From Geminocystis sp. NIES-3708 (lineage in GTDB: Bacteria; Cyanobacteriota; Cyanobacteriia; Cyanobacteriales; Cyanobacteriaceae): 64,000 nucleotides of DNA. The notes below the pieces were generated by a model. That model worked only from the letters and a program-made list of their open reading frames with translations. It searched no databases and was not told the DNA's origin. The DNA lies in assembly GCF_001548095.1 (NCBI RefSeq), contig NZ_AP014815.1:1-64000 (forward strand), in the 5' to 3' direction. Made by a program: the position numbers and the translations under genes. Numbering within the stretch: position 1 is the stretch's first letter; every line of letters begins with the position of its first letter. This document shows positions 10,647 through 19,977 of this stretch, piece after piece.

Positions 10647-11114
10647 TTATAAGTATTGTGCCTGTAAAACTTCATCATATTCATCAGCTATGGTGGCGAC
10701 TAAAGTAATTAAACGAGAAATTTCTGCTGGAGAAAGATCATAAACAGTTCGTTGGGCAGAAATAACTACTTGATTATTAAAAACCGAGAAGCAAGTTTCA
10801 AAAGTACCGCTCCAATTCAATTCCATTAATGTACGAAACAATTCTAGCTCATTTTTGACAGGTAAAGGTAATACAGCCGACCACACTGTTAATAAATCTT
10901 CGTCACTTTCCCCCGTTAATTGTACAAAGACTTCGACTGTACCATATTGAAATTTCCAAATATAGCCTTCTTCTGTGGCTTGTACCATAGCACTGTCATT
11001 TTGCTCTAAGCTATAGATAACGGTCTCAATTTCATCTTTATGGCTATTTCTGGGTAAATCCAAATTATTAAAATCTGTTTGTAAATCTTCAGAGGTTAAT
11101 TCAGGAGTTGTCAT
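10647..11114 (-). CDS. YbjN-domain protein
   Basis: A 155-residue soluble protein of the YbjN family, which has a fold like type III secretion chaperones. Visible family pattern: an early beta-rich part (GYIWKFQYGTVEVFVQL), then LPVKNELELFRTLMELNWSGTFETCFSVFNNQVVISAQRT split over the middle, and a C-terminal helix. In E. coli YbjN affects motility and stress responses; the cyanobacterial role is not established. It is divergent from the kinase gene at 11255, with a 140-base shared control region that contains a perfect inverted repeat. Confidence 0.78.
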   Translation of the reverse strand: MTTPELTSEDLQTDFNNLDLPRNSHKDEIETVIYSLEQNDSAMVQATEEGYIWKFQYGTVEVFVQLTGESDEDLLTVWSAVLPLPVKNELELFRTLMELNWSGTFETCFSVFNNQVVISAQRTVYDLSPAEISRLITLVATIADEYDEVLQAQYL

Positions 11115-11197
11115 AATGGTTAAAAATTTTTGATGTTACCAGTATGATTTTATCCTAAATGTCACTGAAATAATTGACCAATTTTTATGAACAACCA

Positions 11198-11216
11198 ATA
11201 CCATTAAAAATGGTAT
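11198..11216. promoter_or_regulatory. Inverted repeat between divergent genes, possible operator
   Basis: ATACCATT (11198-11205), three A's, then AATGGTAT (11209-11216) is a perfect 8-base palindrome. It lies in the spacer between the divergent YbjN gene and the kinase, 38 bases before the kinase start. It has no T-tract, so a protein-binding site is more likely than a terminator. Function is inferred from position only. Confidence 0.35.
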
Positions 11217-11254
11217 GATTTAGCACATTATTTTTACTGATATAGATTAAAGTT

Positions 11255-13009
11255 GTGAAAGATTCTCACTATAGATCATTAAGCTTGGTGGGCGAAGGAC
11301 AGTTTGGAAAAGTATATACTGCTATCCATCGTCAAACAGGGGAATTAGTGGCATTAAAAGAATTTAATCCCCAAAAATTCTCTACGAAAAAATTTTTAAG
11401 GGAAATGCGTATTCTTCTTAGTTTAGAACATCGTAATATTGTTCGTTGTCAAGGTATTGAGCATAATTCTCACGGACGACATTTAATCACAGAATATTGT
11501 GAAGGAGGTACTTTAAGAGACTTACTAGAATCAAAATTTAATCTAACCATTGAGCAAAAGTTAAAAATTAGCACGGATATTTTAGAAGGTTTGAATTGTG
11601 CTCATTTGGAGGGTATTATTCACCGAGATTTGAAGCCAGAAAATATCTTATTATGTGTAACTCCTCAAGGTTGGTGTGCAAAAATTTCTGATTTTGGTGT
11701 AGCTAAAATTGAACTAGAAGATAAAGATCTAAACATAAGTACAATTGGCGATACTGGCTCTCCAGCTTATATGGCACCTGAACAATTTTATGGTAAATAT
11801 TCCTATAATTCCGATATTTATTCCATGGGTATTATTTTATATGAATTGTTAATGGGTCATCGTCCTTTTAATGGTAGCCCTAGTGAAATAATGAAAGGAC
11901 ACATTAATCAAGCACCGATATTTCCCAAAAATTTACCACCTTCTTTACGGTTAATTTTAAAAGAAGCATTGCAAAAACTACCTCAACACCGTTTTCGCAC
12001 TGCTCAAGAAATGAAAACAGAAATTCTTAAAGCTACCCTAGAATTAACAGATAAAAATAAATCCTTGTATGATCAAATTCCAGAAAAAATAGTTAATATT
12101 TATTTAAACTATGAAAAAGAATTATTAGAAAATATCAATTTTTTAACTGTTAAAAATAACTTTATTTATGAATGTAGCTTAGAAACTTTATTTATTGAAA
12201 ATTATGAAGAAGATATTAATAATCAAATAACAATAAAACCGATAAATAAACATAAATTAAATCGTCAAATTCTTGATTTACAAACTATCAATTCAGGATG
12301 TATAGTTTCTGCTCACAATTTGTCAAGTTATCACCAATATTCTTTATTTTATTGTGATGCTTTAAGTGGTGGTATTCAAACATTAATTAATATTGAAAGT
12401 GAATATTTAACTTATGGGGTAGCCAATAATTATAAATGGTTTGCTCTTAGTACCATCTTCAATGATGAACAAGGTTTTCAAGTTATTAAAACAAAAAATT
12501 TAACTCCTATTACTCCTTTAATTAAAGATTTTTTACCCAAGCAAATTATTCCTATTGATGATAATCATGGAGTGGTTATTTACACTCAATGGGAAATAGA
12601 TAAAAATCAAACATTTTTTCGCTTTTTTCATCGTCGTGGTGGTTGGCAAGATATTTATACTGTTTCTTTGCCTCTACACAATCTTATTCATCATCAAGCA
12701 ATTCCAAAAACTTTTTTAACTAGAGAAAAGCAGACCAATAATTTAGTTTTAATTAAATTTGAACCTTTCTCTGTTCGCCGTATTCCCCTGAATTTTAGAG
12801 CTGATTTTTGGTTATCTAGCTCATGGGGTTTTCTTTGTGCTAATCCTTCAGGAAATATTGCTTTTTTAGATTTAGAAGGACATTATTTAGGGGAAATAAA
12901 TATAAAAAAAACAATTAAGGCGATCGCTCCTTTAGGTAAAGATAAAATTATTGTCATCATAGAAAAGAATGATCAACAAATAAAACAAATTTATACCATT
13001 CAGATCTAA
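11255..13009 (+). CDS. Serine/threonine protein kinase with beta-rich C-terminal domain
   Basis: Hanks-type (Pkn) kinase. The catalytic domain occupies about residues 7-262: glycine loop GEGQFGKVY (13-21), VALKEF with the ATP lysine (about 37), catalytic HRDLKPEN (about 122), DFGVAK (about 146) and SPAYMAPEQF in the activation segment. All key residues are present, so it should be active. Residues 300-584 are strand-rich and repetitive in feel (propeller-like) and probably sense or bind a partner; I do not recognise a named domain. There is no membrane segment. The GTG at 11255 is the only start that keeps the glycine loop. It is divergent from the YbjN gene. Confidence 0.88.
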   Translation: MKDSHYRSLSLVGEGQFGKVYTAIHRQTGELVALKEFNPQKFSTKKFLREMRILLSLEHRNIVRCQGIEHNSHGRHLITEYCEGGTLRDLLESKFNLTIEQKLKISTDILEGLNCAHLEGIIHRDLKPENILLCVTPQGWCAKISDFGVAKIELEDKDLNISTIGDTGSPAYMAPEQFYGKYSYNSDIYSMGIILYELLMGHRPFNGSPSEIMKGHINQAPIFPKNLPPSLRLILKEALQKLPQHRFRTAQEMKTEILKATLELTDKNKSLYDQIPEKIVNIYLNYEKELLENINFLTVKNNFIYECSLETLFIENYEEDINNQITIKPINKHKLNRQILDLQTINSGCIVSAHNLSSYHQYSLFYCDALSGGIQTLINIESEYLTYGVANNYKWFALSTIFNDEQGFQVIKTKNLTPITPLIKDFLPKQIIPIDDNHGVVIYTQWEIDKNQTFFRFFHRRGGWQDIYTVSLPLHNLIHHQAIPKTFLTREKQTNNLVLIKFEPFSVRRIPLNFRADFWLSSSWGFLCANPSGNIAFLDLEGHYLGEINIKKTIKAIAPLGKDKIIVIIEKNDQQIKQIYTIQI

Positions 13010-13035
13010 ATTTTGAAAAAGTGGTAAGAATAACC

Positions 13036-13066
13036 TTGACAAAATCCCAAGGTGATTAGTTATAAT
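13036..13066 (+). promoter_or_regulatory. Sigma-70-type promoter for tRNA-Thr
   Basis: Consensus TTGACA (13036-13041) and TATAAT (13061-13066) with a 19-base spacer, slightly long. The predicted start near 13073 leaves about 50 bases of leader before the tRNA. Confidence 0.65.
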
Positions 13067-13122
13067 AGTCAAGGCAGTGAAATGCAAATTAAAAATAATT
13101 TAAAATTTTCGCTGGAATAATC

Positions 13123-13195
13123 GCCATCTTAGCTCAGTTGGTAGAGCAACTGATTTGTAATCAGTAGGTCATCGGTTCGAGTCCGATAGATGGCT
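13123..13195 (+). tRNA. trnT: tRNA-Thr(TGT)
   Basis: A full cloverleaf can be drawn: acceptor GCCATCT with AGATGGC, D stem GCTC/GAGC, anticodon stem ACTGA/TCAGT with loop TTTGTAA (anticodon TGT, reads ACA), variable AGGTC, T stem ATCGG/CCGAT with loop TTCGAGT, discriminator T. CCA is not encoded. The last 27 bases (13169-13195) overlap, antisense, the 3' end of the convergent dndC gene. Confidence 0.97.
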
Positions 13196-14746
13196 TGAAT
13201 CATTTGACGATTTTTGAGTAAATCTCAAGTTTCCCCATGTTAACTTTTGTTGTAAAGTTTTAACATCACCTTGTTTAGCGGCGTTTTTAACTTCTCGAAT
13301 ATAGTGGGCATTGGCGATAGCCTCTTCCTTAGAACGAGAACTGGTTTCAAAGCATTTTTCTAAGGCTTGATAGATACCGATACGACGAACTTTTGTAAAA
13401 AATTGACGCTCAATATCAAGTAATCGAGTCATTAATTCCAACTGCATTTCATCTTCACATAATTCTTGTAAAATTTCCCATTCTTCCCTACCTAATAGGT
13501 TGTTTCCAGCACCAATACGAGGATCGATAAATTGTTCTCCTTTAACTTCTTGATAAATTTGAGGAAGACTATCATCAAATTCGTGTTTTTCTTCTAACCA
13601 AATACGACGAATTTCGCTTAATTCTTCCGTAGTGATTAATTTGAGATCTTGAAATTCCGGAGGGGCAAATTTTTTAATACTAACTTCCGCTTCTAATACT
13701 TTTCTTAACCAATATTCTCGCCATTTTTTAATATAAGGACCTGGAATAGGCTCAATAGAAGTTTCTCCATCAATATTACGTTCAAATAATTCTACTTTTC
13801 CATAAATACGACGAAAATCTCGCTTATCTCGATCATCTCGAATATCCAATTCGTTACGAATATCTAATAAAGGTTGTAGCCACTCTTTTTCTTCGTCATT
13901 TTGAATCATCGCTTCCATTGATTTATCTTTACTTACCATGGTACATACCCAACAACCAAAACGAGAATCACCACAACTAGGGGTTGAAGTATCTACTACC
14001 AAAGGACATTCATTATCTGCCGTTGCACCTCTATACATATGAAATAAATCTTGATTATCGCCACCCCAAGGATTATTCCACTGTAATAAATACAGCCAAA
14101 CTTCATCGGTTCGCCAATCTTCAATTGGAGTATAAATATAAGAGTTAGGCAAACGAGAATTAAGGTTTAAACGGTCACGAAATCGACCTTTGGCGTGTTT
14201 TTCCATATTTTTTGCCCTAGTAACACTCTCAGCTTTTCTAACCCCCAAGACAAGAATAATTTCTTCATGATTACGAACACTCTCCCTAATGTAATTATCC
14301 ACAGGTTGAATTTTCATTCTGTCGGTGCACCATCTAAATCCGTGACGAGGAGCGGGATAGCCTTTACCCATTAAACACACCCAAAAAGTATCTTTGACAG
14401 CAGGAGTTAATAAATGAGTCTCAAAGGGCATTTGTTGTTCTTTAGCAGCTATTTCCATGCGTTTTAAACAACTTTTTACCCAATGGGCAACGATAGGATT
14501 TTCTACTTGAGTATCAGTGGTAATGACATAAATTTTTTTCTGGCGTTTTTCTACGGGTAAAGAGGCGATCGCATTCCAAATTAGCTGTACAATACAAGAA
14601 CTATCTTTTCCGCCACTATAGCCAATAATCCAAGGGAGATGATCTTGACAGTATAATTCTTGAATTTCAGCGGTTAAAATTTCAATATCAGTAACTAATT
14701 CTTCTAAACTACGAGGAGGAAAAAGGGGAATTTGAGTAATATTCAT
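13169..14746 (-). CDS. dndC: DNA phosphorothioation sulfurtransferase DndC (orphan)
   Basis: PP-loop ATP pyrophosphatase family related to PAPS reductase. DndC, a 4Fe-4S protein, activates the DNA backbone for sulfur insertion in DNA phosphorothioation. Seen: the PP-loop SGGKDS (residues 44-49 from the chosen start), an RWCTDRMKIQP segment typical of the family, and a cysteine group (NECP, then SCGDSRFGCWVC) suited to an iron-sulfur cluster. Start at the ATG at 14746 (525 residues); a TTG nine codons upstream adds an unlikely extension. The last codons run into the tRNA-Thr gene on the other strand. dndB, dndD, dndE and a dedicated IscS are absent from the window, so the gene looks like an orphan or relic. 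Confidence 0.87.
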   Translation of the reverse strand: MNITQIPLFPPRSLEELVTDIEILTAEIQELYCQDHLPWIIGYSGGKDSSCIVQLIWNAIASLPVEKRQKKIYVITTDTQVENPIVAHWVKSCLKRMEIAAKEQQMPFETHLLTPAVKDTFWVCLMGKGYPAPRHGFRWCTDRMKIQPVDNYIRESVRNHEEIILVLGVRKAESVTRAKNMEKHAKGRFRDRLNLNSRLPNSYIYTPIEDWRTDEVWLYLLQWNNPWGGDNQDLFHMYRGATADNECPLVVDTSTPSCGDSRFGCWVCTMVSKDKSMEAMIQNDEEKEWLQPLLDIRNELDIRDDRDKRDFRRIYGKVELFERNIDGETSIEPIPGPYIKKWREYWLRKVLEAEVSIKKFAPPEFQDLKLITTEELSEIRRIWLEEKHEFDDSLPQIYQEVKGEQFIDPRIGAGNNLLGREEWEILQELCEDEMQLELMTRLLDIERQFFTKVRRIGIYQALEKCFETSSRSKEEAIANAHYIREVKNAAKQGDVKTLQQKLTWGNLRFTQKSSNDSSHLSDSNR

Positions 14747-14877
14747 ACAGTATCGAATTTTGACAATGAACAATTAGCGATAAATAACATCTTAACGAAG
14801 GATTAACCATCTAACATTTACCAATTAAGGTAAGTAATCTTATTCCATCAATATCTTTTTATAAAACAATTCATCAT

Positions 14878-15372
14878 ATGATCAAAACTCGATGTAATTA
14901 CCATAAAAAAAAGCAAAGGAAATCATCGTCCATTCAAAGATATTGGCACTACTATAAATTACGATTACTAAGATTAAAAGAACATCCTCAAAGAATAGCC
15001 AGAGGATTCGCTGTGGGAGTATTTGCAGGGTGTTTTCCCTTGATTGGCTTACAGTTTATCATGGCAATAATTTTTGCTTTTATAGTTAAAGGGAATAAAT
15101 TTACAGCAGTAATTGGTACATGGGTTAGTAATCCTTTTACTTATGTTCCTTTATTTTTATTTAATTTTCAAGTAGGTAAATTAATCGTTAATATTTTTAT
15201 TCCTAATAACCAAATGGAATTTAGTTGGGATTCTTTAAAACAAATTAGTGATTTAGGTGCTGAAATAACCGCTACTTTATTATTAGGTTCAGCTATAATA
15301 GGAGTATTTTTTAGTTTTGTTGCTTATTATTTAATTCTTAATCTCCTGAAAAAATGGAAAAATATTAAGTAA
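14878..15372 (+). CDS. DUF2062 membrane protein
   Basis: A 164-residue integral membrane protein of the DUF2062 family. After a very basic N-terminus (KKKQRK and following), the family signature HPQRIARGFAVGVFAGCFPLIG appears at about residues 37-58, then a hydrophobic block and WVSNPFTYVPLF near 82-93, with a last membrane helix at about 135-158. The biochemical function of DUF2062 is not established. It is divergent from dndC and convergent with the following glycosidase-like gene. Confidence 0.8.
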   Translation: MIKTRCNYHKKKQRKSSSIQRYWHYYKLRLLRLKEHPQRIARGFAVGVFAGCFPLIGLQFIMAIIFAFIVKGNKFTAVIGTWVSNPFTYVPLFLFNFQVGKLIVNIFIPNNQMEFSWDSLKQISDLGAEITATLLLGSAIIGVFFSFVAYYLILNLLKKWKNIK

Positions 15373-15522
15373 TCGATATAAAAATCCCACTATGTAAGTA
15401 AAATTTTTAAAGTTAAGCTAAAACACATTTAAATGACATTTTTATGTTTATGTTATACTTAAATCATGATTCAAATGTGGCGAGTATTGAGCATAGTTTA
15501 AATATCGAATTATTAATTTTAA

Positions 15523-15542
15523 CAAGGAGTTTAAACCCCTTG
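15523..15542 (-). terminator. Hairpin at the end of the GHL10 gene
   Basis: CAAGGAGTTT (15523-15532) faces AAACCCCTTG (15533-15542), a near-perfect 10-base palindrome with one mismatch and no real loop. On the minus strand it follows the stop at 15552 and is followed by TTAAAATT, a weak U-tract. It may end the glycosidase-like transcript. Confidence 0.4.
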
Positions 15543-15551
15543 CCTTACAAC

Positions 15552-16739
15552 CTAAATACGGCTTTGAGGATCGAAAAATAAAGCTCTTACAACTGCCTTA
15601 CGTAAATCATTAGTTTCCGAAGATGTATTTTGCCAGAGAGTTTCATAATAAAAAAAAGCAACTCCCAAACGGTATCGTCTTGCCTGTCTTACTTTATCCT
15701 CAATCAGAGTAATTGGACTAGGTTTATTTCTTAATCCTGTTAAAATAGCCACACCAGTAGGAATTTTTTGTCTGGCAGATTGTATTTGAGGAGTATTTAA
15801 TTCTTTGACAAATGCGTTCAAATCTGGGCGATAAACTTGTATAATCAACTCATCAACAATGCCGAGATTCACCCATCGATGCCAATCTTGTAAAAAAGAA
15901 TTATAAGCTGTATGGTAAGGATTAGGTGCTACAGAAAAAATAGCTTTCGGTTTTCTTTCTTTAACAGATTTATTCAATCTAACCATAAAATCAGTAATTT
16001 TATCCGCACGCCATTTTACCCAATCTGCATCTTGAGGATTAGCAGGAGGATCTTTTTTAGTTTCTTGTTTATATAATGCTACGGTATAAGGATCATAACC
16101 AAAATCTCTTGGTAATACGGTATGATCATCAAATTGAATGCCATCCACAGGATATTTAGTAATGACTTCTAAGACTAAGTCAGTGATAAATTGTTGTACT
16201 TGAGGATGAAAAGGATTCAGCCATACTACCGAGCCACCCGCACTATCGCCTATTTTACTACCATCTCGACGATTTGTGATCCATCGAGGATTTTTGATGG
16301 CTAATTCTGAAGATGGTGGAGTCATAAAACCAAATTCAAACCAAGGAATCACTAATAATCCTTGCAAATGCCCTTCTCTAACAATATCAGCAATTACATT
16401 TTGATTATGATTATCAGAACGCACAAGAGGTGGAATACCAACACTTTCACCTACTTGACTAGGATAAGAAACATAACCAGAATTCCAAACCACAGGATAA
16501 ATAGTATTGAAGTTTAAATCCGCTAATTCTTTGAGACTATTTTGTAGTTGAGTTCGATCAATTAATATATCAGTATCATTTTTTGTCAACCAAACTCCTC
16601 GAATTTCGGGAAAGACTGATTGACTAACTACTTGCTGAGGGTTAAGAAAAACCACTAAAAAAACCGAGACAATGAATAGAGTAATGGTTTTTTGTATTTT
16701 ACTTATATTTATCTGTGGGATTGAAAAAAAATGATTCAT
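15552..16739 (-). CDS. Glycoside-hydrolase-like protein, GHL10/DUF187 family, secreted
   Basis: A 395-residue exported protein of the glycosyl-hydrolase-like 10 (DUF187) family, a TIM-barrel related to GH10/GH13. The signal or anchor helix spans about residues 17-38. The family opening is seen as EIRGVWLTKNDTD with LKELADLNFNTIYPVVWNSGY, then VDGIQFDDH (conserved acidic pair) near the middle, and IQVYRPDL toward the end. The substrate is unknown; related proteins are thought to act on envelope polysaccharide. Start at the ATG at 16739; a TTG two codons upstream is possible. It is followed, on the same strand 42 bases upstream, by cofH. Confidence 0.83.
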   Translation of the reverse strand: MNHFFSIPQINISKIQKTITLFIVSVFLVVFLNPQQVVSQSVFPEIRGVWLTKNDTDILIDRTQLQNSLKELADLNFNTIYPVVWNSGYVSYPSQVGESVGIPPLVRSDNHNQNVIADIVREGHLQGLLVIPWFEFGFMTPPSSELAIKNPRWITNRRDGSKIGDSAGGSVVWLNPFHPQVQQFITDLVLEVITKYPVDGIQFDDHTVLPRDFGYDPYTVALYKQETKKDPPANPQDADWVKWRADKITDFMVRLNKSVKERKPKAIFSVAPNPYHTAYNSFLQDWHRWVNLGIVDELIIQVYRPDLNAFVKELNTPQIQSARQKIPTGVAILTGLRNKPSPITLIEDKVRQARRYRLGVAFFYYETLWQNTSSETNDLRKAVVRALFFDPQSRI

Positions 16740-16781
16740 TCTCAAGATGCCAAAAATTTTCTTAATCTATGTTAACAATAA

Positions 16782-17897
16782 TTAGGTATTAGGAGTGAAT
16801 ACCAGTAAATCATATAAAGTGTTTCTTTGACGATAAGGACGATTTATAGATGTGATCGCATTTTTAATGGTTTCTTCCTCTAAACAAGTGCCTCCTTTTG
16901 CCCCCGCCATGGTGGTAATATGTTCTTCCATAAGAGTACCACCAATATCGTTACAACCCCATTGTAAAGCCTGTAATGCACCATCTAAACCTAATTTGAC
17001 CCAACTTGGTTGATGATTAGAAATTATATCCCCTAAAAATAAACGGGCAACGGCAGTTAACTTTAAACTCGATTGTAAATCAGGTTGATCTCTTCCTACA
17101 CGGTTTCTTAAAGGTTTTGGTGCTTGTTCTCCCACAAAAGGTAGTAAAATAAATTCACTGATTTTGGCAGGATAGTTTTTTTCGAGAGCCGTTTCCTGTA
17201 GTGTTCTCAATTTACTTAAGTGTGATACTTGCTGTTCAGGAGTTTCGATATGTCCACATAACATTGTACTGGTAGTTGGCATTCCTAAACGATGAGCAGT
17301 AGAGACAATCTCTAACCATGTTTCACTATTAAGCTTTTCAGGGCAGATAATTTTTCTTATCGTATCATCTAAGATTTCAGAAGCAGTACCCGGCATCGAG
17401 CCAACACCATTATCTTTTAAGGCAAGAATGACATCACTATAGGTTAAATCATCTTGACGGGCGATAAATTCTATTTCTTGAGGAGAAAAAGCGTGTAAAT
17501 GTAATTGAGGGAAATTATCTTTTATCCCTTTGACTATTTGTAAATAATATTGAAGACTACTACCGTTTATTTTTGCTTGAGGATTTAAACCTCCTTGCAT
17601 ACAAATCTCTGTAGCTTTTTTTTCCACAGCTAAAACACATTTTGCTAAAATATCCTCTAAATTAAGCCAAAATGCCCCTTCTTGATTTGCGTCTCGTCTA
17701 AAGGCACAAAAGCTACAATGTTGCTCACAAATATTAGTAAAATTTATATTTCTATTGATAACATAAGTTATTATTTCTCCCACTTGTTCTTGGCGAAGGC
17801 GATCGGCTTCTTTTTTTAGGTAAGATATATCGCTGTTTGAAGTAGATTTGAGAAGGTTAACAGCATCGACAGAAGAGATAACAGTAGAATGTGACAT
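16782..17897 (-). CDS. cofH: FO synthase subunit CofH
   Basis: Radical-SAM enzyme. CofH joins a tyrosine-derived radical to 5-amino-6-ribitylaminouracil; CofG then closes the ring to give FO (7,8-didemethyl-8-hydroxy-5-deazariboflavin). Cyanobacteria use FO mainly as the antenna of class-I photolyases. The cluster motif CxxxCxxC is CEQHCSFC (about residues 57-64), followed by AFRRDAN. GGTxxEEHI-type residues appear near the C-terminus ([16 protein letters not shown]), typical of CofH. The 371-residue length is normal. CofG is not in the window, so it must be encoded elsewhere. Confidence 0.9.
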   Translation of the reverse strand: MSHSTVISSVDAVNLLKSTSNSDISYLKKEADRLRQEQVGEIITYVINRNINFTNICEQHCSFCAFRRDANQEGAFWLNLEDILAKCVLAVEKKATEICMQGGLNPQAKINGSSLQYYLQIVKGIKDNFPQLHLHAFSPQEIEFIARQDDLTYSDVILALKDNGVGSMPGTASEILDDTIRKIICPEKLNSETWLEIVSTAHRLGMPTTSTMLCGHIETPEQQVSHLSKLRTLQETALEKNYPAKISEFILLPFVGEQAPKPLRNRVGRDQPDLQSSLKLTAVARLFLGDIISNHQPSWVKLGLDGALQALQWGCNDIGGTLMEEHITTMAGAKGGTCLEEETIKNAITSINRPYRQRNTLYDLLVFTPNT

Positions 17898-18020
17898 ATA
17901 AATTAGGCAGTTTTTATATAATTTTAATTAATCTTTTAACAAGAAATAATATGTACTAAATTATGTTTAAATTTAACTTGTTCATAAATCAGGATTGATT
18001 TGTCTATAGCTCTATGATTC

Positions 18021-18700
18021 TCAAACTCCGAAAAAACTTGCAATTCTCTTTTCACTTTCGGTGATTAACCATCTTTGTTCTATTCCATAATAATTCACTC
18101 TTTTTTCACTATATTTATATCCTGATTGTTCTGATTTTTGACCTAGTTTTTCTTCTATTTCTATCATCACTTCTTTTCCTTTTTTTATATTCAATAGTAC
18201 TCTTGTTGATCATCTTACTTTTTCTCTTTCCATCACGGCTAAATCTGGAATGGTATATAATGCACTATCCTCTAAATATATAGTTTCTAAATCAAAGTGA
18301 AAGTTTTCTTGATATTTTTGTATCAATTCTACAAATATTTTTTTATCGGATTCATTACTATTTTCTATCCTCATTAATAATGCTATATCCCCATCATTAT
18401 TTACCATTAAATCTATCATAATAAATCTGGTTATTTATCTTTTGAATATCTGTAGGTTATGTCCAGCAGATTTTCTTCATTTCCCTGTTGATGATATTCT
18501 CCACTCACAGAAATAAGAATAGAACTCGAATTATCTTAAAAAACTTTATAAATGTTATTCATAACTCATCTAATTTGATCATCATTTATTTCTTCAGCTT
18601 TTATTTTTTCTTCTAATAATTTTTCTACAGGTTTATCTCGAAAAAAATTGAAAAATAAATATAATTGTTGAAATATATATGCCAAAATATTAAGGATGTT
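18021..18700 (-). pseudogene. Decayed IS1634-type transposase
   Basis: Reading the minus strand, one frame from about 18690 gives FFRDKPVEKLLEEKI, then INDDQIR, stop, VMNNIYKVF, stop, SVSGEYHQQGNEENLLDITY, YSKDK, stop, PDLL. After a frameshift near 18420 another frame continues with MIDLMVNNDGDIALLMRI, LEDSALYTIPDL, an in-frame TGA at 18210-18212, then SEKRVNYYGIEQRWLITES, ending at 18021. This order matches IS1634-family (DUF4277) transposases: the N-terminal domain, GEY...GYSKD(K/R)PDL, DSALY and QRWL motifs. At least four stops, a frameshift, an internal loss and a missing C-terminus show it is dead. The fragment at 18210-18419 should not be called a gene. Confidence 0.8.
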
Positions 18701-18838
18701 TTCCTATAGGATATAAAATTTTAAGTTAAGTAATTCATCTCCACAGAACATCATACTATATATAATAGTGGGTAATTTTTTATTCTTTCAAAAAAAACTT
18801 TGCAATATATTAAAAATGAATCTTAAACAAGAAATTTT

Positions 18839-19975
18839 ATGAATACAACTTTGAAAGATAAAAAGTCAAATTATGATAATGATGTAATAGAAACTGATGA
18901 AGATAACCCTGAAGAATACAACACAAATAATGGTGGTTTATATCCTTACGATCCTTTAAAGGCGGATATAGATATTAGAGAAAATCCTTATACTGTCTTT
19001 CAATTAAAGAGAAGATGTGATCAAGGGAAAATAATTCTTGATCCTGAATTTCAAAGAAATCCAAATATATGGAATCAAGAGCAAAAAAGTAAATTTATCG
19101 AGTCAATTATTCTCAATTTTCCTTTACCTTATTGGTATGTCAAGCAAACTAAACATGGAAAATATATTATTGTTGATGGATTACAAAGAACTTTAGCTCT
19201 TAGCGAATTTATAGATAATCAATTTAAACTGACTGGGTTAGAAGCATTACCAAGATTAAATGATCATAACTTTTCTGAGTTGAAAAAACTAGAGGGAGAT
19301 TTTCAAACTAGAATAGAAGACAAAAAAATTTCTTTATATGTTATGCAACCTTCTGTACCTTCAAAAGTTGTTTATGACATTTTCAATAGAATTAATACTG
19401 GAGGTACTAAGCTAATTCGTCAAGAAATTAGAAATTGTATTTTTGTAGGTAAGTCAACTAAGCTATTAAAAGAATTATCAGAACAAGAATATTTTAAACA
19501 AGCAATTGATAATGGCTTCAGTCCAGAAAGAATGAAGGATAGAGAGTTAATTTTGCGTTATTTGGCTTTTAAAATATCTGATTATTATCAAGATTATCAA
19601 GGTGATATGAGTGATTTTATTGAGGAGGCGATGAAAAAAATCAACTTAATGTCAGATAATCAAATAAATGAATTAAGTAAAGATTTTGAACGAGTAATGA
19701 AATTAACTTATGAATTTTTTGGTCAAGAAAACTTCCGCTTACCAAATGATAAAAATAGAGGCAGAGTTAATATGATTATGTTTGAGTCTATTTCTTACTT
19801 TTTTTCAACTCATTGTGATGATTTTTTAAAACAGCATAAAGAAACAATAAAACGAAATTTTTTAAAGTTGCGAGAAAATAAAGAATATGTAGGTTTTATT
19901 AAACGAGTTAGAGATAATAAAAACATAGTTCTGAGAAGATTTGATTTAGCACAAAAAATTTTGGGAGATGTTTAG
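18839..19975 (+). CDS. DUF262 protein, first gene of a three-gene cassette
   Basis: DUF262 proteins have a ParB/sulfiredoxin-like fold; members such as GmrS/BrxU and SspE use a D-G-x-Q-R motif for nucleotide hydrolysis and sense modified DNA. Here an acidic N-terminus is followed by DPEFQRNPNIWNQEQKSKFIESI (residues 68-90, quoted in part) and VDGLQRTLAL (DGLQR at 113-117), then FNRINTGGTKL. The 378 residues lack the HNH (DUF1524) nuclease that full-length GmrSD/SspE proteins carry, so this may be a sensor or regulator. ATG start with weak ribosome site. Only two bases separate it from the next gene, so translation is probably coupled. The role in defence is inferred. Confidence 0.85.
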   Translation: MNTTLKDKKSNYDNDVIETDEDNPEEYNTNNGGLYPYDPLKADIDIRENPYTVFQLKRRCDQGKIILDPEFQRNPNIWNQEQKSKFIESIILNFPLPYWYVKQTKHGKYIIVDGLQRTLALSEFIDNQFKLTGLEALPRLNDHNFSELKKLEGDFQTRIEDKKISLYVMQPSVPSKVVYDIFNRINTGGTKLIRQEIRNCIFVGKSTKLLKELSEQEYFKQAIDNGFSPERMKDRELILRYLAFKISDYYQDYQGDMSDFIEEAMKKINLMSDNQINELSKDFERVMKLTYEFFGQENFRLPNDKNRGRVNMIMFESISYFFSTHCDDFLKQHKETIKRNFLKLRENKEYVGFIKRVRDNKNIVLRRFDLAQKILGDV

Positions 19976-19977
19976 CG

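Noticed and set aside
18210-18419. 69-codon open frame as a gene
   Set aside because: It is one intact slice of a decayed IS1634-type transposase, with stop codons and a frameshift on both sides.
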